Origin: Mycetocola saprophilus
GTDB taxonomy: Bacteria > Actinomycetota > Actinomycetes > Actinomycetales > Microbacteriaceae
Length of the DNA: 64,000 nucleotides
Assembly: GCF_000718085.1 (NCBI RefSeq)
Contig: NZ_JOEC01000001.1
Span: forward strand, 496,001 to 560,000
Reading direction: 5' to 3'
The notes beneath the pieces are model-generated. The model ran no database searches, had not been told where the DNA came from, and saw only the letters and a program-made list of their open reading frames with translations. The position numbers were made by a program, and so were the translations under genes. Shown here one piece after another: positions 16,972 to 26,188 of the stretch (the first letter of the stretch is position 1; every line of letters begins with the position of its first letter).

Positions 16972-17802
16972 ATGGCACGCACAAATATTCGCAGCACCCG
17001 GGTTCGCCCCAGCACCACCGGAGCGGTGGGTCTGGAGGTGCTCGCCCGTGAGCAGATCTCGCCGCACTTCATTCGGGTGACCCTGGGTCGAGGCGACATC
17101 GAGTCGTTTGTCCCGCTGGGCCACGATCAGTGGGTGCGCCTCTTCCTTCCGCAAAACGGGGGCAACCTGGCGGCGGTGCCGAGCGCCCTGTCGCTGGGAT
17201 CCTATGCGCGCTTCCTGGCGAGCGCCCGGGGCGATCAGCGTCCAGTGCTGCGCGCCTATACGATTCGCGAGTATCGATCCGAGGGGCCCGATGGTCCCGA
17301 AATCGATATCGATTTTGTGGTGCACGGAACGGGGGAGGCTGCGGGGGTGGCCTCGGACTGGGCCCGGAACTGCGTGCCGGGCGATGAGGTAGCGATCCTG
17401 GATGAGGGCACCGGCTTCACCCTGCCCGCGGGGATCGCCCACGTCCTGCTGGTCGCCGATGAGAGCGGGCTGCCCGCCGCCGAGGGGGTCCTGGCCGCCC
17501 TTCCCGCGCACGTTCGGGGGACCGCCCTGCTGGAGATCCCCGCCGAGGAGGACCGCCGTGTGCTGGCGGCGCCGCGTGGCATCTCGGTGCGCTGGCTGGT
17601 GCGGGAGGATCCGCATGCGGTGCCCGGCGTCCTGGCGCGCACCATCGCCGCGGATGTGCCGCTGCCCGCCGAGGGATTTTTCGGCTGGGTGGTCGGGGAG
17701 TCCGCGCTGGCCACCGGGGTGCGCCGCGAGTGGGTGTCCCGCGGGGTGCCCAAGGACCGGATCATGTTCTGCGGGTATTGGAAGGTGGGCCGTTCGGGCT
17801 AG
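16972..17802 (+). CDS. Siderophore-interacting protein (ferric-siderophore reductase)
   Basis: 276 aa flavoprotein of the ViuB/SIP family that uses FAD and NAD(P)H to release iron from siderophores in the cytosol. Seen: FAD-binding RAYTIR, nucleotide-side motif DESGLPA, and the C-terminal GWVVGESA plus GYWKVG signatures. ATG 16972 follows GAAGGG; a GTG at 16957 is possible. An iron box immediately upstream supports the assignment. No siderophore synthesis or ABC uptake genes are adjacent. Its stop shares CTAG with the carotenoid gene stop on the opposite strand. Confidence 0.92.
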   Translation: MARTNIRSTRVRPSTTGAVGLEVLAREQISPHFIRVTLGRGDIESFVPLGHDQWVRLFLPQNGGNLAAVPSALSLGSYARFLASARGDQRPVLRAYTIREYRSEGPDGPEIDIDFVVHGTGEAAGVASDWARNCVPGDEVAILDEGTGFTLPAGIAHVLLVADESGLPAAEGVLAALPAHVRGTALLEIPAEEDRRVLAAPRGISVRWLVREDPHAVPGVLARTIAADVPLPAEGFFGWVVGESALATGVRREWVSRGVPKDRIMFCGYWKVGRSG

Positions 17803-18965
17803 GCGGGCACGTGGGTCAGGGCGAACTGGATCAACAGCATCGTGATCACAAACCCGGTGAACTGGTTGAGCAGCAGGAAGCGTCGCCAGCCGCGGTTGGC
17901 GCTCTCGGCGGTCGCGTCGGTGATGTTCCAGGAGGGCAGGGTCACGATCAGGTACGGGATTACCAGGAGCGCCGAGAGTTTGCCCCACCCGGGGATCCAC
18001 AGCGCGGCGATGCCCGCGGCCAGATAGAGCAACACCGATACCCGCGCGGCTGCCCGGGCACCCCAGGCGGTGGCCGAGGAGGAGATTCCGGCGGCGCGGT
18101 CGGCCTCCACATCCTGGACGGCACCAAACAGGTGGCTGGCGGCTCCCCAGAGGAAAAACGCCACCAGGAGGCAGAGCAGCGCCGGGGTCCACTGCGCACC
18201 GGCGAGGGCCAGGCCCACGATGGCCGGGCCCACAAAGTGCAGGCTTGAGGTGACCGAGTCGGCGACCGCCCGCTCCTTGGTGCGCAGCGGCGGGACCGAG
18301 TAGGCGAGCACGCCGGCCACACACAGGATCAGGAGTAGCCCCGAGAGGGGCGTGCCCACCGCGAGCAGATAGACAAAGCTCGGCAGCGCGAGCAGCGCGC
18401 CGGTCCACAGAACCGGTCGGTGCAATCGGCGTTCGAGCACCGCGCCCTCGATGCCACCCTTGCGGGGATTGCGTAGGTCGGACTCATAGTCGAAGACGTC
18501 GTTGACCCCGTACATCAGCAGGTTGTAGGGGATCAGAAAAAACAGCGTGCCCACGATGAATTCGCCGTCCACGGTGCCGCGGGTGATCAGCATGGCCGCC
18601 GCAAACGGATAGGCGGTGTTGATCCAGGACACCGGGCGGGAGGAACGCAGGATCGTCCGCCAGTCGGCGTTACTGAGTGTGCCCAGCGCGAGCCAGACGC
18701 CGGGCAGGATCAGCAACGCGAGTAGTGGGTAGGTGAAGTCCTCGATCGGGGCGTTGCCGATGTTGAGGCCGAGCAGGGTGTCCCGGTCGTAGTCGAAGAG
18801 GCCCAGCACGATCATGATGTTGTCAAAAACCGCGGTCGCGACGGTCAGCCCGGCCAGGGCGATGGCCGCCGCGCCGAGTGAGACGCGGGCGCCTCTGGAG
18901 CGGGTGAGAGCAAACATCCCCAGCCCGCCGGCCAGCACGACCGCACAGATCTGCCAGTACATCAT
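17799..18965 (-). CDS. crtEb: Fused C50 carotenoid cyclase subunit and lycopene elongase (CrtYf-CrtEb)
   Basis: 388 aa membrane protein with two parts. Residues 1-105 are a CrtYf-type heterodimeric carotenoid cyclase subunit (three membrane helices, signature PIEDF at 73-77). Residues ~110-388 are a UbiA-family prenyltransferase with the Asp-rich NDVFDYESD (155-163) and a second DVEAD motif, typical of lycopene elongase CrtEb that adds C5 units to lycopene. In Corynebacterium the two are separate genes; here there is one uninterrupted frame. Starts ATGATG overlapping the CrtYe stop. Final gene of the operon; the expected pathway product is a cyclic C50 pigment such as decaprenoxanthin or sarcinaxanthin. 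Confidence 0.9.
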   Translation of the reverse strand: MMYWQICAVVLAGGLGMFALTRSRGARVSLGAAAIALAGLTVATAVFDNIMIVLGLFDYDRDTLLGLNIGNAPIEDFTYPLLALLILPGVWLALGTLSNADWRTILRSSRPVSWINTAYPFAAAMLITRGTVDGEFIVGTLFFLIPYNLLMYGVNDVFDYESDLRNPRKGGIEGAVLERRLHRPVLWTGALLALPSFVYLLAVGTPLSGLLLILCVAGVLAYSVPPLRTKERAVADSVTSSLHFVGPAIVGLALAGAQWTPALLCLLVAFFLWGAASHLFGAVQDVEADRAAGISSSATAWGARAAARVSVLLYLAAGIAALWIPGWGKLSALLVIPYLIVTLPSWNITDATAESANRGWRRFLLLNQFTGFVITMLLIQFALTHVPA

Positions 18966-19300
18966 GAGGCCGCGCTCCGACGGGTGCGGATGCGGGCGAG
19001 GAGACGCGTGCCCAGCACAAAGAGGATCATTGCCGAGTAGCACAGCAGGGTCAGGAACAGGATCTCCTCCACCGGGAACTCGGGGGCGAGGTTCCAGTGC
19101 AACAGGAGGGGACTCTCGCCGCGGAAAAAGATGCCCGCGTGGATCGCCCACAGGTCCCAGGCGATGAAGGCGACCAGTCCGGTGGTGAGCGTGAGCGCCG
19201 CGCGAATCGGGGAGTCCCAGAAGAATACCCGGTGACGCAGGTCGATCAGGGCGAGACCGCCGATCGAGATCAGCAGCGCGAGGGCGTAGCCGCCGGTCAT
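18962..19300 (-). CDS. crtYe: C50 carotenoid epsilon/gamma cyclase subunit CrtYe
   Basis: 112 aa with three membrane helices and the PVEEI signature of heterodimeric actinobacterial carotenoid cyclases. Works as a dimer with CrtYf, here the N-terminal part of the next product, to close the rings of the C50 intermediate. ATG 19300 overlaps the crtI stop (ATGA) and its own stop overlaps the next ATG, so crtI, crtYe and crtYf-crtEb are translationally chained. Longer versions of the frame toward 19402 run antiparallel to nothing useful and overlap crtI, so they were rejected. Confidence 0.9.
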   Translation of the reverse strand: MTGGYALALLISIGGLALIDLRHRVFFWDSPIRAALTLTTGLVAFIAWDLWAIHAGIFFRGESPLLLHWNLAPEFPVEEILFLTLLCYSAMILFVLGTRLLARIRTRRSAAS

Positions 19301-20931
19301 GCGGTGCCGCGATCGCCGCGGGTGGGGGTGGGCTCGGGCAGCGGGGCGCTGCCGCGGTCCCCGCGCAGGCGCTTGAGGACCAGCTCGGCGCTGATCAGAC
19401 ACATCGGCAACCCGATGCCCGGAACAGTGGTGGCTCCGGCGTAGTACAGCCCGGAAACCTTGGAGGAGACGTTTTTGCCGCGGAAGAACGCGCTCTGCGC
19501 GGTGGTGTGGGCAAGACCCAGCGCGGTCCCGCGCCAGGCGTTGAAATTCCGTTCGAAATCGCGCGGGCCGATGCTGCGGCGCACCACGATGCGCTCGCGC
19601 AGGTCGGGGATCTTCGCCCAGGCGGCGATCTGGTCGATGGCCGCATCGGTGATTCGCTCCACCTCCTCATCGCCCTCGCCGCCCAGCTCGGGATCGGAGG
19701 GCGCGGGCACCAGCACAAACAGGTTGCTGTGTCCGGGCGGTGCCACACTCGCATCCGATGCCGACGGATGACACACATACAGGGAGGTCTGATCGGGGAG
19801 CCAGTGCTCCCCGGGGGCGGGTGCCGGGGCGTCGATTCGCCGGAAGTTCCCCTCCCAGTCCTCGGTGAACAGCAGGGTGTGGTGCGGCAGCTCGGGGATC
19901 TCGCCGCGGATGCCGAGAAACACCAGCACCGTCCCGGGCCCGGGAACCGTGCGCTTCCAGGAGCGCTCGGGCCGCGACTGCAGCGCCGGGGGGAGGAGTC
20001 GGGTCTCGGTGTGGTGCAGATCCGCCGCCGAGACCACGATGTCCGCATCGATCCGGGAGGTCACGCCGCAGCGTTCGGTGACGACCCCGGTCGCGCGAGC
20101 CTTGCGCCCGGCGGATTTGGTGGTGATTTCCCGCACCTGGGTTTCGGTGAGGATGGTGACCCCGGCCGAATCCGCCAGTCGGGCGAGCGCCTGCACCAGC
20201 TCGGTGAAGCCGCCGTGTGGATACTGGACCCCACCGTTGAGATCCAGCCCGCTCATCAGGTGATAGATCGCCGGGGCCCGATACGGCGAAGACCCGAGAA
20301 ACACCGCCGGATATCCGAGGATCCGCAGGATCCGCGAGTCGGTGAAGTGATCGCGGGCAAACGCGTGCAGGGATCGGGTCAGCAGTCGGACCAGACTGCC
20401 CGCGCGCGCGATCACCGCGCGACTGGAAAACGCCGAGAGGTTTTCGAAGTTGGTGTAGAGGAAGGACCTGGTCGCAAGATCCAGGGTCTGTTCGGCCGAG
20501 GCCAGATAGCGATCAAATGCCGGTCCGGATCCCGGTTCCAGCCGCTCAAACAGTTCCCGGTTGGCCGCCCGCTGCGCGCGCACGTCCACCGCCTCGTGAT
20601 CCTTCTCGAAGATCACCCGGTAGCCCGGGTCGAGGGTTTCCAGGTCGAGCTCGGCGGCGGTGCTGGACCCCATCATCGCGAAGAAGTGATCAAACACCTC
20701 GGGCATCAGGTACCACGAGGGGCCGGTGTCGAAGCGGAATCCCTCGCTGCTCCACGATCCGGCGCGTCCGCCCACCTCGGCATTTTGCTCGACCAGGGTC
20801 ACCCGGTAGCCGTCGCGGGCGAGTAGGCCAGCGGTGGCCAGCCCGGCCACGCCGCCGCCGATCACCACGGCGTGCTGCGGGGTGTTGGCGGGGGTGGCGG
20901 TCGGGAGAGACTCGGACAAGAACGGATCCAA
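19297..20931 (-). CDS. crtI: Phytoene desaturase
   Basis: 544 aa FAD-dependent desaturase converting phytoene to lycopene. N-terminal dinucleotide fold VVIGGGVAGLATAG with LVEQNAEVGGRAGSW, and the C-terminal CrtI signature LYYAGATTVPGIGLPMCLIS. The only start that gives the full fold is TTG 20931; no ATG lies between it and the FAD motif. Third gene of the crt operon, 105 bp after crtB. The length matches the family. Confidence 0.94.
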   Translation of the reverse strand: MDPFLSESLPTATPANTPQHAVVIGGGVAGLATAGLLARDGYRVTLVEQNAEVGGRAGSWSSEGFRFDTGPSWYLMPEVFDHFFAMMGSSTAAELDLETLDPGYRVIFEKDHEAVDVRAQRAANRELFERLEPGSGPAFDRYLASAEQTLDLATRSFLYTNFENLSAFSSRAVIARAGSLVRLLTRSLHAFARDHFTDSRILRILGYPAVFLGSSPYRAPAIYHLMSGLDLNGGVQYPHGGFTELVQALARLADSAGVTILTETQVREITTKSAGRKARATGVVTERCGVTSRIDADIVVSAADLHHTETRLLPPALQSRPERSWKRTVPGPGTVLVFLGIRGEIPELPHHTLLFTEDWEGNFRRIDAPAPAPGEHWLPDQTSLYVCHPSASDASVAPPGHSNLFVLVPAPSDPELGGEGDEEVERITDAAIDQIAAWAKIPDLRERIVVRRSIGPRDFERNFNAWRGTALGLAHTTAQSAFFRGKNVSSKVSGLYYAGATTVPGIGLPMCLISAELVLKRLRGDRGSAPLPEPTPTRGDRGTA

Positions 20932-21036
20932 TCTTCGGGTGGGGCGGGCGGCTGCGGCGATGTCGCGGCCCGGATGTCAGGAGTCGAGTATGGGGTGCCG
21001 TGCTCGGGGTGGCTGCGGCGCGACCGAGTTTCGGGG

Positions 21037-22071
21037 CTACCGACCGCCGCGGGAGGGCAGGAACCTCCCGAGAAGGAGGGCGCGCAGGGCGATCACCACC
21101 TTGTGCGGGGTACTCACGCGGATGCGGCGACGCAGCAGATCGCGGGCGGGAACCGCGCCCATCTTGCGGGTCAGTGTCGCAAACAGTTCGGTCGCGCAGA
21201 TCACCGCCGGGCGACTCACCCTCGGGAGCAGGCGGATGCCCGCCCGGGCGCGGGCCAGGTCGGCGTCGATATCGGCGATGATGGTGTCGCGATCCCGCGC
21301 GGTCAGCAGGGCCACGTTGATCCCGGGGAAGTAGTTGCGTCCCAGGGCGTCCAGGTCGCTGCCCAAATCGCGCAGGAAGTTGATCTTCTGGAAGGCGGAC
21401 CCCAGCGCACGGGCGGCATCGACGATCTCCGGACGCCGCGGATCCACCCGGGAATCCTGGCAAAACACCGCCGTGCACATCAGGCCGATGACCTCGGCCG
21501 ATCCATAGATGTAGGTCTTGATGCTGGCCTGATCATGCACGTTTTGTTCCAGGTCCATCCGCATCGAGGCGAAGAAGGGACGGGTCAGTTCGGTCCCAAA
21601 GCCCGCGGCCCGTGCGGTCTGGGCGAAGGCGTGAACCACCAGGTTGCTGGAGAATCCGGTGGTCAGGGCGTGCTCGGTCTCGGCCTCCAGCGCATCCAGG
21701 GTTTCCGCGCACTCGGCGGTGCTGAGCCCGGCGCTCTCTCCGGGACCGTCCACGATTTCGTCGGCGACGCGCACCAGCGCGTAGATCGCCGCGATCCGGG
21801 TGCGCATGCGACCCGGAAGGAGGAGGCTCGCGGCCCCGAAGGAGCTGGAGTAGCGGCTGAGCAGGTGCACGCTGTTCTCGGTGGCGACCCGGTTGTACAG
21901 CGCGAGTCCGGTCTCCGGGGCGCGCGCGGGCACCGCCGGGCGGCGACCCTGCGGTGTTTCGGGCGGGGTTGCCCCGGGCCGCGGGGTGGAGTCTGGGTGA
22001 TCGGAGGTGGGGGTCACGGGCTCAATCTGGGTGGGAACGGGCGCTGTTGCCAGGAGTCGCAGACTAAACAT
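21037..22071 (-). CDS. crtB: Phytoene synthase
   Basis: 344 aa squalene/phytoene synthase condensing two geranylgeranyl diphosphates. Both Asp-rich motifs are present: ADEIVD and RDLGSDLDALGRNYFPG. ATG 22071 sits 7 nt inside the crtE 3' end after GGGGGAC, so the two are coupled. The N-terminal ~55 residues are Pro/Thr-rich and not part of the fold; the conserved domain begins near YNRVATENS. Confidence 0.93.
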   Translation of the reverse strand: MFSLRLLATAPVPTQIEPVTPTSDHPDSTPRPGATPPETPQGRRPAVPARAPETGLALYNRVATENSVHLLSRYSSSFGAASLLLPGRMRTRIAAIYALVRVADEIVDGPGESAGLSTAECAETLDALEAETEHALTTGFSSNLVVHAFAQTARAAGFGTELTRPFFASMRMDLEQNVHDQASIKTYIYGSAEVIGLMCTAVFCQDSRVDPRRPEIVDAARALGSAFQKINFLRDLGSDLDALGRNYFPGINVALLTARDRDTIIADIDADLARARAGIRLLPRVSRPAVICATELFATLTRKMGAVPARDLLRRRIRVSTPHKVVIALRALLLGRFLPSRGGR

Positions 22072-23545
22072 CACGTCCCCCGAGCTCGATAATGACGGAT
22101 GTAAGGTAACTGCGCAACCGTGGGGGCAGCGCGGGGGAGAGGGTCGCCGCCCGCGCGCGTCGAGTGGCATCGGCCACCAGCGCGTCGTGACGCTCACGCA
22201 CCCCGGCGCGAATCAGCTCCGCGCGCACGTGCTCCCACTGGGCCGCGGTGGCGGACTCGGGGTCGCGTTGCAGGGCGATGATCAGCGGCCAGGCGGCGCT
22301 GTCACGGGCGAGGGACACCAGCGCGGTGTTCTTGCCGGTGGACAGGTCCGCGGTGATGCTCTTACCGGTGCGGGCGCTCTGCCCAAAGACGCCCAGGTGG
22401 TCGTCCCGGAGCTGGAAGGCCAGGCCGAGGGCACGCGCCACCTCATCCAGGGCACCCAGCAGGTTTTCGTCCGCCCCGGCAAGCACGGCCCCGGCCCGGA
22501 GTGGCACCGAGAAGGTGTAGCTGGCGGTCTTGTGCTCGGTCATGCTGAGGATGCGCGTGATCGTCGGGGTGCCGGCGTCCAGCGCGGCGAGGCTCACGTC
22601 GGCGTGCTCGCCGCCGGCGGTGACGTGTACGGCCTCGTCGAAGAGGTCGAGCAGTCGGTGTCGAATCCGGGTATCGACCTCGAGCAGCGCGATGTGGCGC
22701 TGGGCCGCGCTGAGCAGGAGGTCTCCGCCGATGATGGCCGAGGATTCGGCATCACGACGGGCCCGGGCGGGATCCGAGGTGCGCAGCGGATGAGTTTCCA
22801 GGATCGCGCCGGTCAGGTTGAGCTGACCGCGGCGCAGCAGATCGCCGTCGATGATGTCATCGTGCACCACAAAGGCCCCGTGCAGCAGCTCCTGCGCGGC
22901 GGCGGTCGCGACCAGGGCGCGTAGCAGGGCATCCTCGACGGGGCTGGCGGTCGGATCCTGCCCGGTTTCTTCCTCCGTGGCCAGGGCCAGATAGGCCCCG
23001 AGTACCAGGCGCGGGCGGATCCGCTTGCCGCCGGTGAGCGCCCGACCCAGTCCCGCCCAGAGTGGGGGATAGGAGGCGTCCATTTTTTGACTCTTGGCCA
23101 GGCCGTCGGCGAGGAAGGCCGCGAGGGCCGCTTCCACGTGGTGACTGAGTTCACTGACGCGCGGGGGGATATCGCAGGTGCAGACCTCCTCGAGGTCCCC
23201 CTGTCCAAAGCCGGCGTCGAGCAGCGCACCCAACTCGGAGTCCGAGGGGAGCGCCTGCTCGACGCGTGTTGCGCCATCGGAGACGGCGGTCTGGGGGGAG
23301 GGGATTCCACCTTCCACGGGAGCGAGTGCCGCACGCTCGTCGTGATTCTGGATCGCGCCCCCGGGGAGGTGGCTGTGTTCGTGACGCGCGTTCGGGTTGC
23401 TCGTCACGGACCTAATCCGGGCGAGTCGATGCCGTTCGCGCGCGGGCGATGCGGCAATGGACTCCTCCTCCGTGGGCGGTACCGTGGGTGCGGCCGTCCC
23501 GGCGGGTGTTGCTCGAACGAGGGTGTGACCTAGCGGTGCATTCAT
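22064..23545 (-). CDS. crtE: Geranylgeranyl diphosphate synthase with long N-terminal extension
   Basis: 493 aa polyprenyl synthase that makes the C20 precursor. First Asp-rich motif in VVHDDIIDGD, second in QLRDDHLGVFG, plus GGKRIRP and the lysine of EHKTASY. The family is usually near 350-380 aa; here the first ~125 residues form a polar extension without recognisable fold. The start looks genuine: ATG 23545 is preceded by GGGAGG at good spacing, directly downstream of the operator-like palindrome. First gene of the crt operon. Confidence 0.93.
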   Translation of the reverse strand: MNAPLGHTLVRATPAGTAAPTVPPTEEESIAASPARERHRLARIRSVTSNPNARHEHSHLPGGAIQNHDERAALAPVEGGIPSPQTAVSDGATRVEQALPSDSELGALLDAGFGQGDLEEVCTCDIPPRVSELSHHVEAALAAFLADGLAKSQKMDASYPPLWAGLGRALTGGKRIRPRLVLGAYLALATEEETGQDPTASPVEDALLRALVATAAAQELLHGAFVVHDDIIDGDLLRRGQLNLTGAILETHPLRTSDPARARRDAESSAIIGGDLLLSAAQRHIALLEVDTRIRHRLLDLFDEAVHVTAGGEHADVSLAALDAGTPTITRILSMTEHKTASYTFSVPLRAGAVLAGADENLLGALDEVARALGLAFQLRDDHLGVFGQSARTGKSITADLSTGKNTALVSLARDSAAWPLIIALQRDPESATAAQWEHVRAELIRAGVRERHDALVADATRRARAATLSPALPPRLRSYLTSVIIELGGRDV

Positions 23546-23570
23546 CGTTGTGCCTCCCGGAATAAATAAC

Positions 23571-23585
23571 TAGCTAGGCTAGCTA
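23571..23585. promoter_or_regulatory. Palindromic operator for the carotenoid regulator
   Basis: TAGCTAG (23571-23577), one central base, CTAGCTA (23579-23585): a perfect 7-bp inverted repeat in the 103-bp space between divergent crtE and marR. In Corynebacterium glutamicum the MarR-type CrtR represses the crt operon from an equivalent position, so this is the likely binding site. A TTGACG at 23591-23596 lies beside it. Confidence 0.65.
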
Positions 23586-23648
23586 ATGAGTTGACGGTAT
23601 CATGTGATCAGTGCATCTCGCATCCCGTCCCCAAAACTTTTGGACATC

Positions 23649-24632
23649 ATGAACGCCCCCTACTGGTACCTGCAGGACGAGGATTCCGGTGCGCCCGGGG
23701 TTGATCCGGCGTCGGGGGTGGACCTCGCACCGGGGGTGGACCTCGCGCCGGGGGTGGATTCGGCGCCGGGCGCGACCCGGGCCGCGCGTCCGTCATCGCA
23801 GCCGAGTGGGAATCTGCCGCGGGTGGACGTGCCGGACGCCGAGGCGTCGAGAATCAATGCGACGGGGGCTGTAGCCTCGGGGGCGGAAGTGTCGGGCGCC
23901 GAGGCGTCGAGAGCGAATGTGACGGGCGCCGAGCCGTCGGATGCTGAGCGCCAGGCGGTTGGCGCGACCCGGATTCCGCGGTCCGGCGAGGCGGCGGATG
24001 ACGGTGCTGGTGCCGGTGCCGGTGCCGGTGGCAGTGGGGCATCGTCCCCGGGAACGGGTCCCGTTGCGGTTCTGCGCGCGCTACGGCGTTGGCGCGAACG
24101 TGACGAGGCGATGCGCCGGGAGACCCGCCGAGAGATGGGCATGGGTGAAACCGACATGGCGGCCCTGCGGTTCCTGATCGCGGCGGCCGGGAGGAGTGAG
24201 CCGGTCACGGGCAAGAGGCTTGCCGATCACCTGGGCATTTCTTCGGCCTCGACCACCAAGCTGACCGATCGGCTGGTGGCTTCGGGGCACCTGCGCCGCC
24301 TGCCTCATCCGGTGGATCGCCGCGCCATCCTGCTGGAGGCCAGTGCCCAGACCCACCGCGAGGTCCGCGGCACACTCAGTGGCAGACACGAACGCATGCT
24401 CGCGGCGGCCGAGTCGCTCACCTCGACCGAGCGCGCGGCGGTGGTGCGCTTCCTCGATCGGATCGGGGAGAGCATCGGCCCCGATGCCGATGCCGATACT
24501 GATGCAGATACCTATGTCGCTGCTACTGATGTCTCGGATGCTGATGCTGATGCTGATGCCGGCACGGGATCGGCTCTTATTGCCGATGCTCATGACCCGG
24601 TGGCTTCTGGGTCCCGGGCGATCAGTTCGTAG
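23649..24632 (+). CDS. MarR-family regulator (CrtR-like) with low-complexity ends
   Basis: 327 aa, about twice the usual MarR length. The winged helix is in the middle (RREMGMGETDMAALRFLI, recognition region HLGISSASTTKLTDRLVASG, wing LPHPVDRRAI). The first ~135 residues consist of short repeats (PGVDLAPGVDLAPGVD, then units resembling GAEASRANVTGAE), and the last ~45 are Asp/Ala repeats. ATG 23649 follows TTGGACATC; a GTG at 23604 in the same frame is possible. Divergent from crtE, as crtR is in Corynebacterium, where geranylgeranyl diphosphate relieves repression. Control of carotenoid synthesis is inferred from that synteny. Confidence 0.82.
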   Translation: MNAPYWYLQDEDSGAPGVDPASGVDLAPGVDLAPGVDSAPGATRAARPSSQPSGNLPRVDVPDAEASRINATGAVASGAEVSGAEASRANVTGAEPSDAERQAVGATRIPRSGEAADDGAGAGAGAGGSGASSPGTGPVAVLRALRRWRERDEAMRRETRREMGMGETDMAALRFLIAAAGRSEPVTGKRLADHLGISSASTTKLTDRLVASGHLRRLPHPVDRRAILLEASAQTHREVRGTLSGRHERMLAAAESLTSTERAAVVRFLDRIGESIGPDADADTDADTYVAATDVSDADADADAGTGSALIADAHDPVASGSRAISS

Positions 24633-24678
24633 CCAGTGCGCGAAACTTCGATACGTGGCCGCGCGAGCGGCTCGCTCC

Positions 24679-24957
24679 CTAGCTAGCGAGTAAGCCCTGG
24701 TGTTCGGGATGGTTGGCAAACCAGCCGCGCACGTAGCCACAGGTCGGGGTGATCCTGCGTTCGGGGTCCCGGCTGATGTCTGCGATCGCAAACTCCACGA
24801 GTCGTGCGGCGAGGCCGCGACCGCGCTGAGCGGGTTCGGTGTAGCTGTAGGTGAGAAAAGTCACACCGTCGCGCTCGGTGAAGGCCAGGGTGGCGTGTAC
24901 CGCCCCGTCCTCGCGGAGCTCGTAGCGGGAATGCTCGTTTGATCGGGTGATTTCCAT
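24679..24957 (-). CDS. Small GNAT-like N-acetyltransferase (Acetyltransf_CG type)
   Basis: 92 aa. Contains the acetyl-CoA-binding RGRGLAARLVEFA, a conserved Cys in TPTCGYVRGWF and a C-terminal His-Pro-Glu, as in the short YidJ/YjdJ-like GNAT proteins. Substrate unknown. It is convergent with the MarR gene and followed on its upstream side by AACGGC hexamer repeats. Confidence 0.87.
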   Translation of the reverse strand: MEITRSNEHSRYELREDGAVHATLAFTERDGVTFLTYSYTEPAQRGRGLAARLVEFAIADISRDPERRITPTCGYVRGWFANHPEHQGLLAS

Positions 24958-25037
24958 GTCCTCAGCCTAGACCCTGTCCGCACGCTGAGCAACGGTAACG
25001 GCAACGGCAACGGGATCGGCGGTGCCGGGTCGAACAC

Positions 25038-25970
25038 TCAGGAGGACGTGCCGTGCAGCTGGTCGAGATACCGCATGATGACGCCCTCGCGGAGTGCCCA
25101 GGGCGACACCTCCAGGGAAGAAGCTCCCATGGTTCCCATGGCCTCGCGCAGCACGATGCCGCCGGCGGCGATCTGGAACGCGCGATCCTCGGTGATACCG
25201 GGCAGCGCGTGTCTTGCGCTTGCGGGAATCATTGCCAGGCGGGGAACCCAGTCGGTGAGTCGTTTGAGGCTCAGTCGGGTGCGACCGTCCCCGTTATCGC
25301 CGCTGCTGCCGGCGAGCTTGGCCAGCGAACGGATCGTCTTGGATGAGCCCACGATGTGGTCCGGCGCTCCCTGCTCGGCGAACAGGGGGAGTGCCTCGCC
25401 GAGGATCCGGCGAGCATGCGCGGCAAGCTCCTCGGTCTGTTCCAGCGTGGGCGGATCGTCGTGGAGGTGGGAGACCGTGGTGCGTCCGGCACCCAGGGGC
25501 AGGCTCACGGCGACGTCCGGCATCTCATCGGACCCCTGCGAGATTTCCAGGGAACCTCCACCGATGTCAAACACCAGGATGTTGCCCGCCGACCAGCCAT
25601 ACCAGCGGCGAATCGCCAGGAACGTGAGTCGCGATTCCTCCTCGCCGCTGAGGACCTGGAGGTCCACTCCGGTATGGGCGCGAATCAACGCGAGCGTCTC
25701 GGGGCCGTTGGTGGCCTCGCGAATAGCCGAGGTGGCCATCGGCAAGAATGCGTCCAGCCCCGCAGCCTCGGCGATTTTTGCGGCCGCACTCACCGCATCG
25801 ATCAGGGCGGTGACTCCCTCGTCGCTGATGCGCCCCTCGGCATCGATGTAGCGCATCAGGCGCAGCACCGACTTGTGATCGGTCATCGGGATGGGACCCG
25901 CGCCGGGGTGAGCATCCACCACGAGGAGATGGACGGTATTTGAGCCAACATCGAGTACACCGAGACGCAT
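25038..25970 (-). CDS. Ppx/GppA-family phosphatase
   Basis: 310 aa exopolyphosphatase/pppGpp phosphatase-like protein of the sugar-kinase/actin fold: MRLGVLDVGSNTVHLLVVD at the start, FDIGGGSLE (phosphate loop) and MATSAIREATNG. This is the short actinobacterial form (about 310 aa), one of the two Ppx types; short forms often prefer short polyphosphate chains. ATG 25970 begins the fold; the frame extends upstream without a ribosome site. Likely role in polyphosphate or (p)ppGpp turnover. Confidence 0.9.
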   Translation of the reverse strand: MRLGVLDVGSNTVHLLVVDAHPGAGPIPMTDHKSVLRLMRYIDAEGRISDEGVTALIDAVSAAAKIAEAAGLDAFLPMATSAIREATNGPETLALIRAHTGVDLQVLSGEEESRLTFLAIRRWYGWSAGNILVFDIGGGSLEISQGSDEMPDVAVSLPLGAGRTTVSHLHDDPPTLEQTEELAAHARRILGEALPLFAEQGAPDHIVGSSKTIRSLAKLAGSSGDNGDGRTRLSLKRLTDWVPRLAMIPASARHALPGITEDRAFQIAAGGIVLREAMGTMGASSLEVSPWALREGVIMRYLDQLHGTSS

Positions 25971-26188
25971 GTGATCACAGTAACGGATTTGCGGCCACCC
26001 ACCAATGACCGTGGGACCCGAATCCCGGCACATCGGATGTCCCCGGTCCTGCGTATAGTGCGACAGTGGCTGCGAACATCAGCCAAATGATGGACGCAAA
26101 ATCGAACTAAACCGCGTTAGCATGAGTGCTCAGCGGGTTGCGTCCGCTAGAAGCTCTATTGTTTACACTCCATACCAGGATGGATCCC

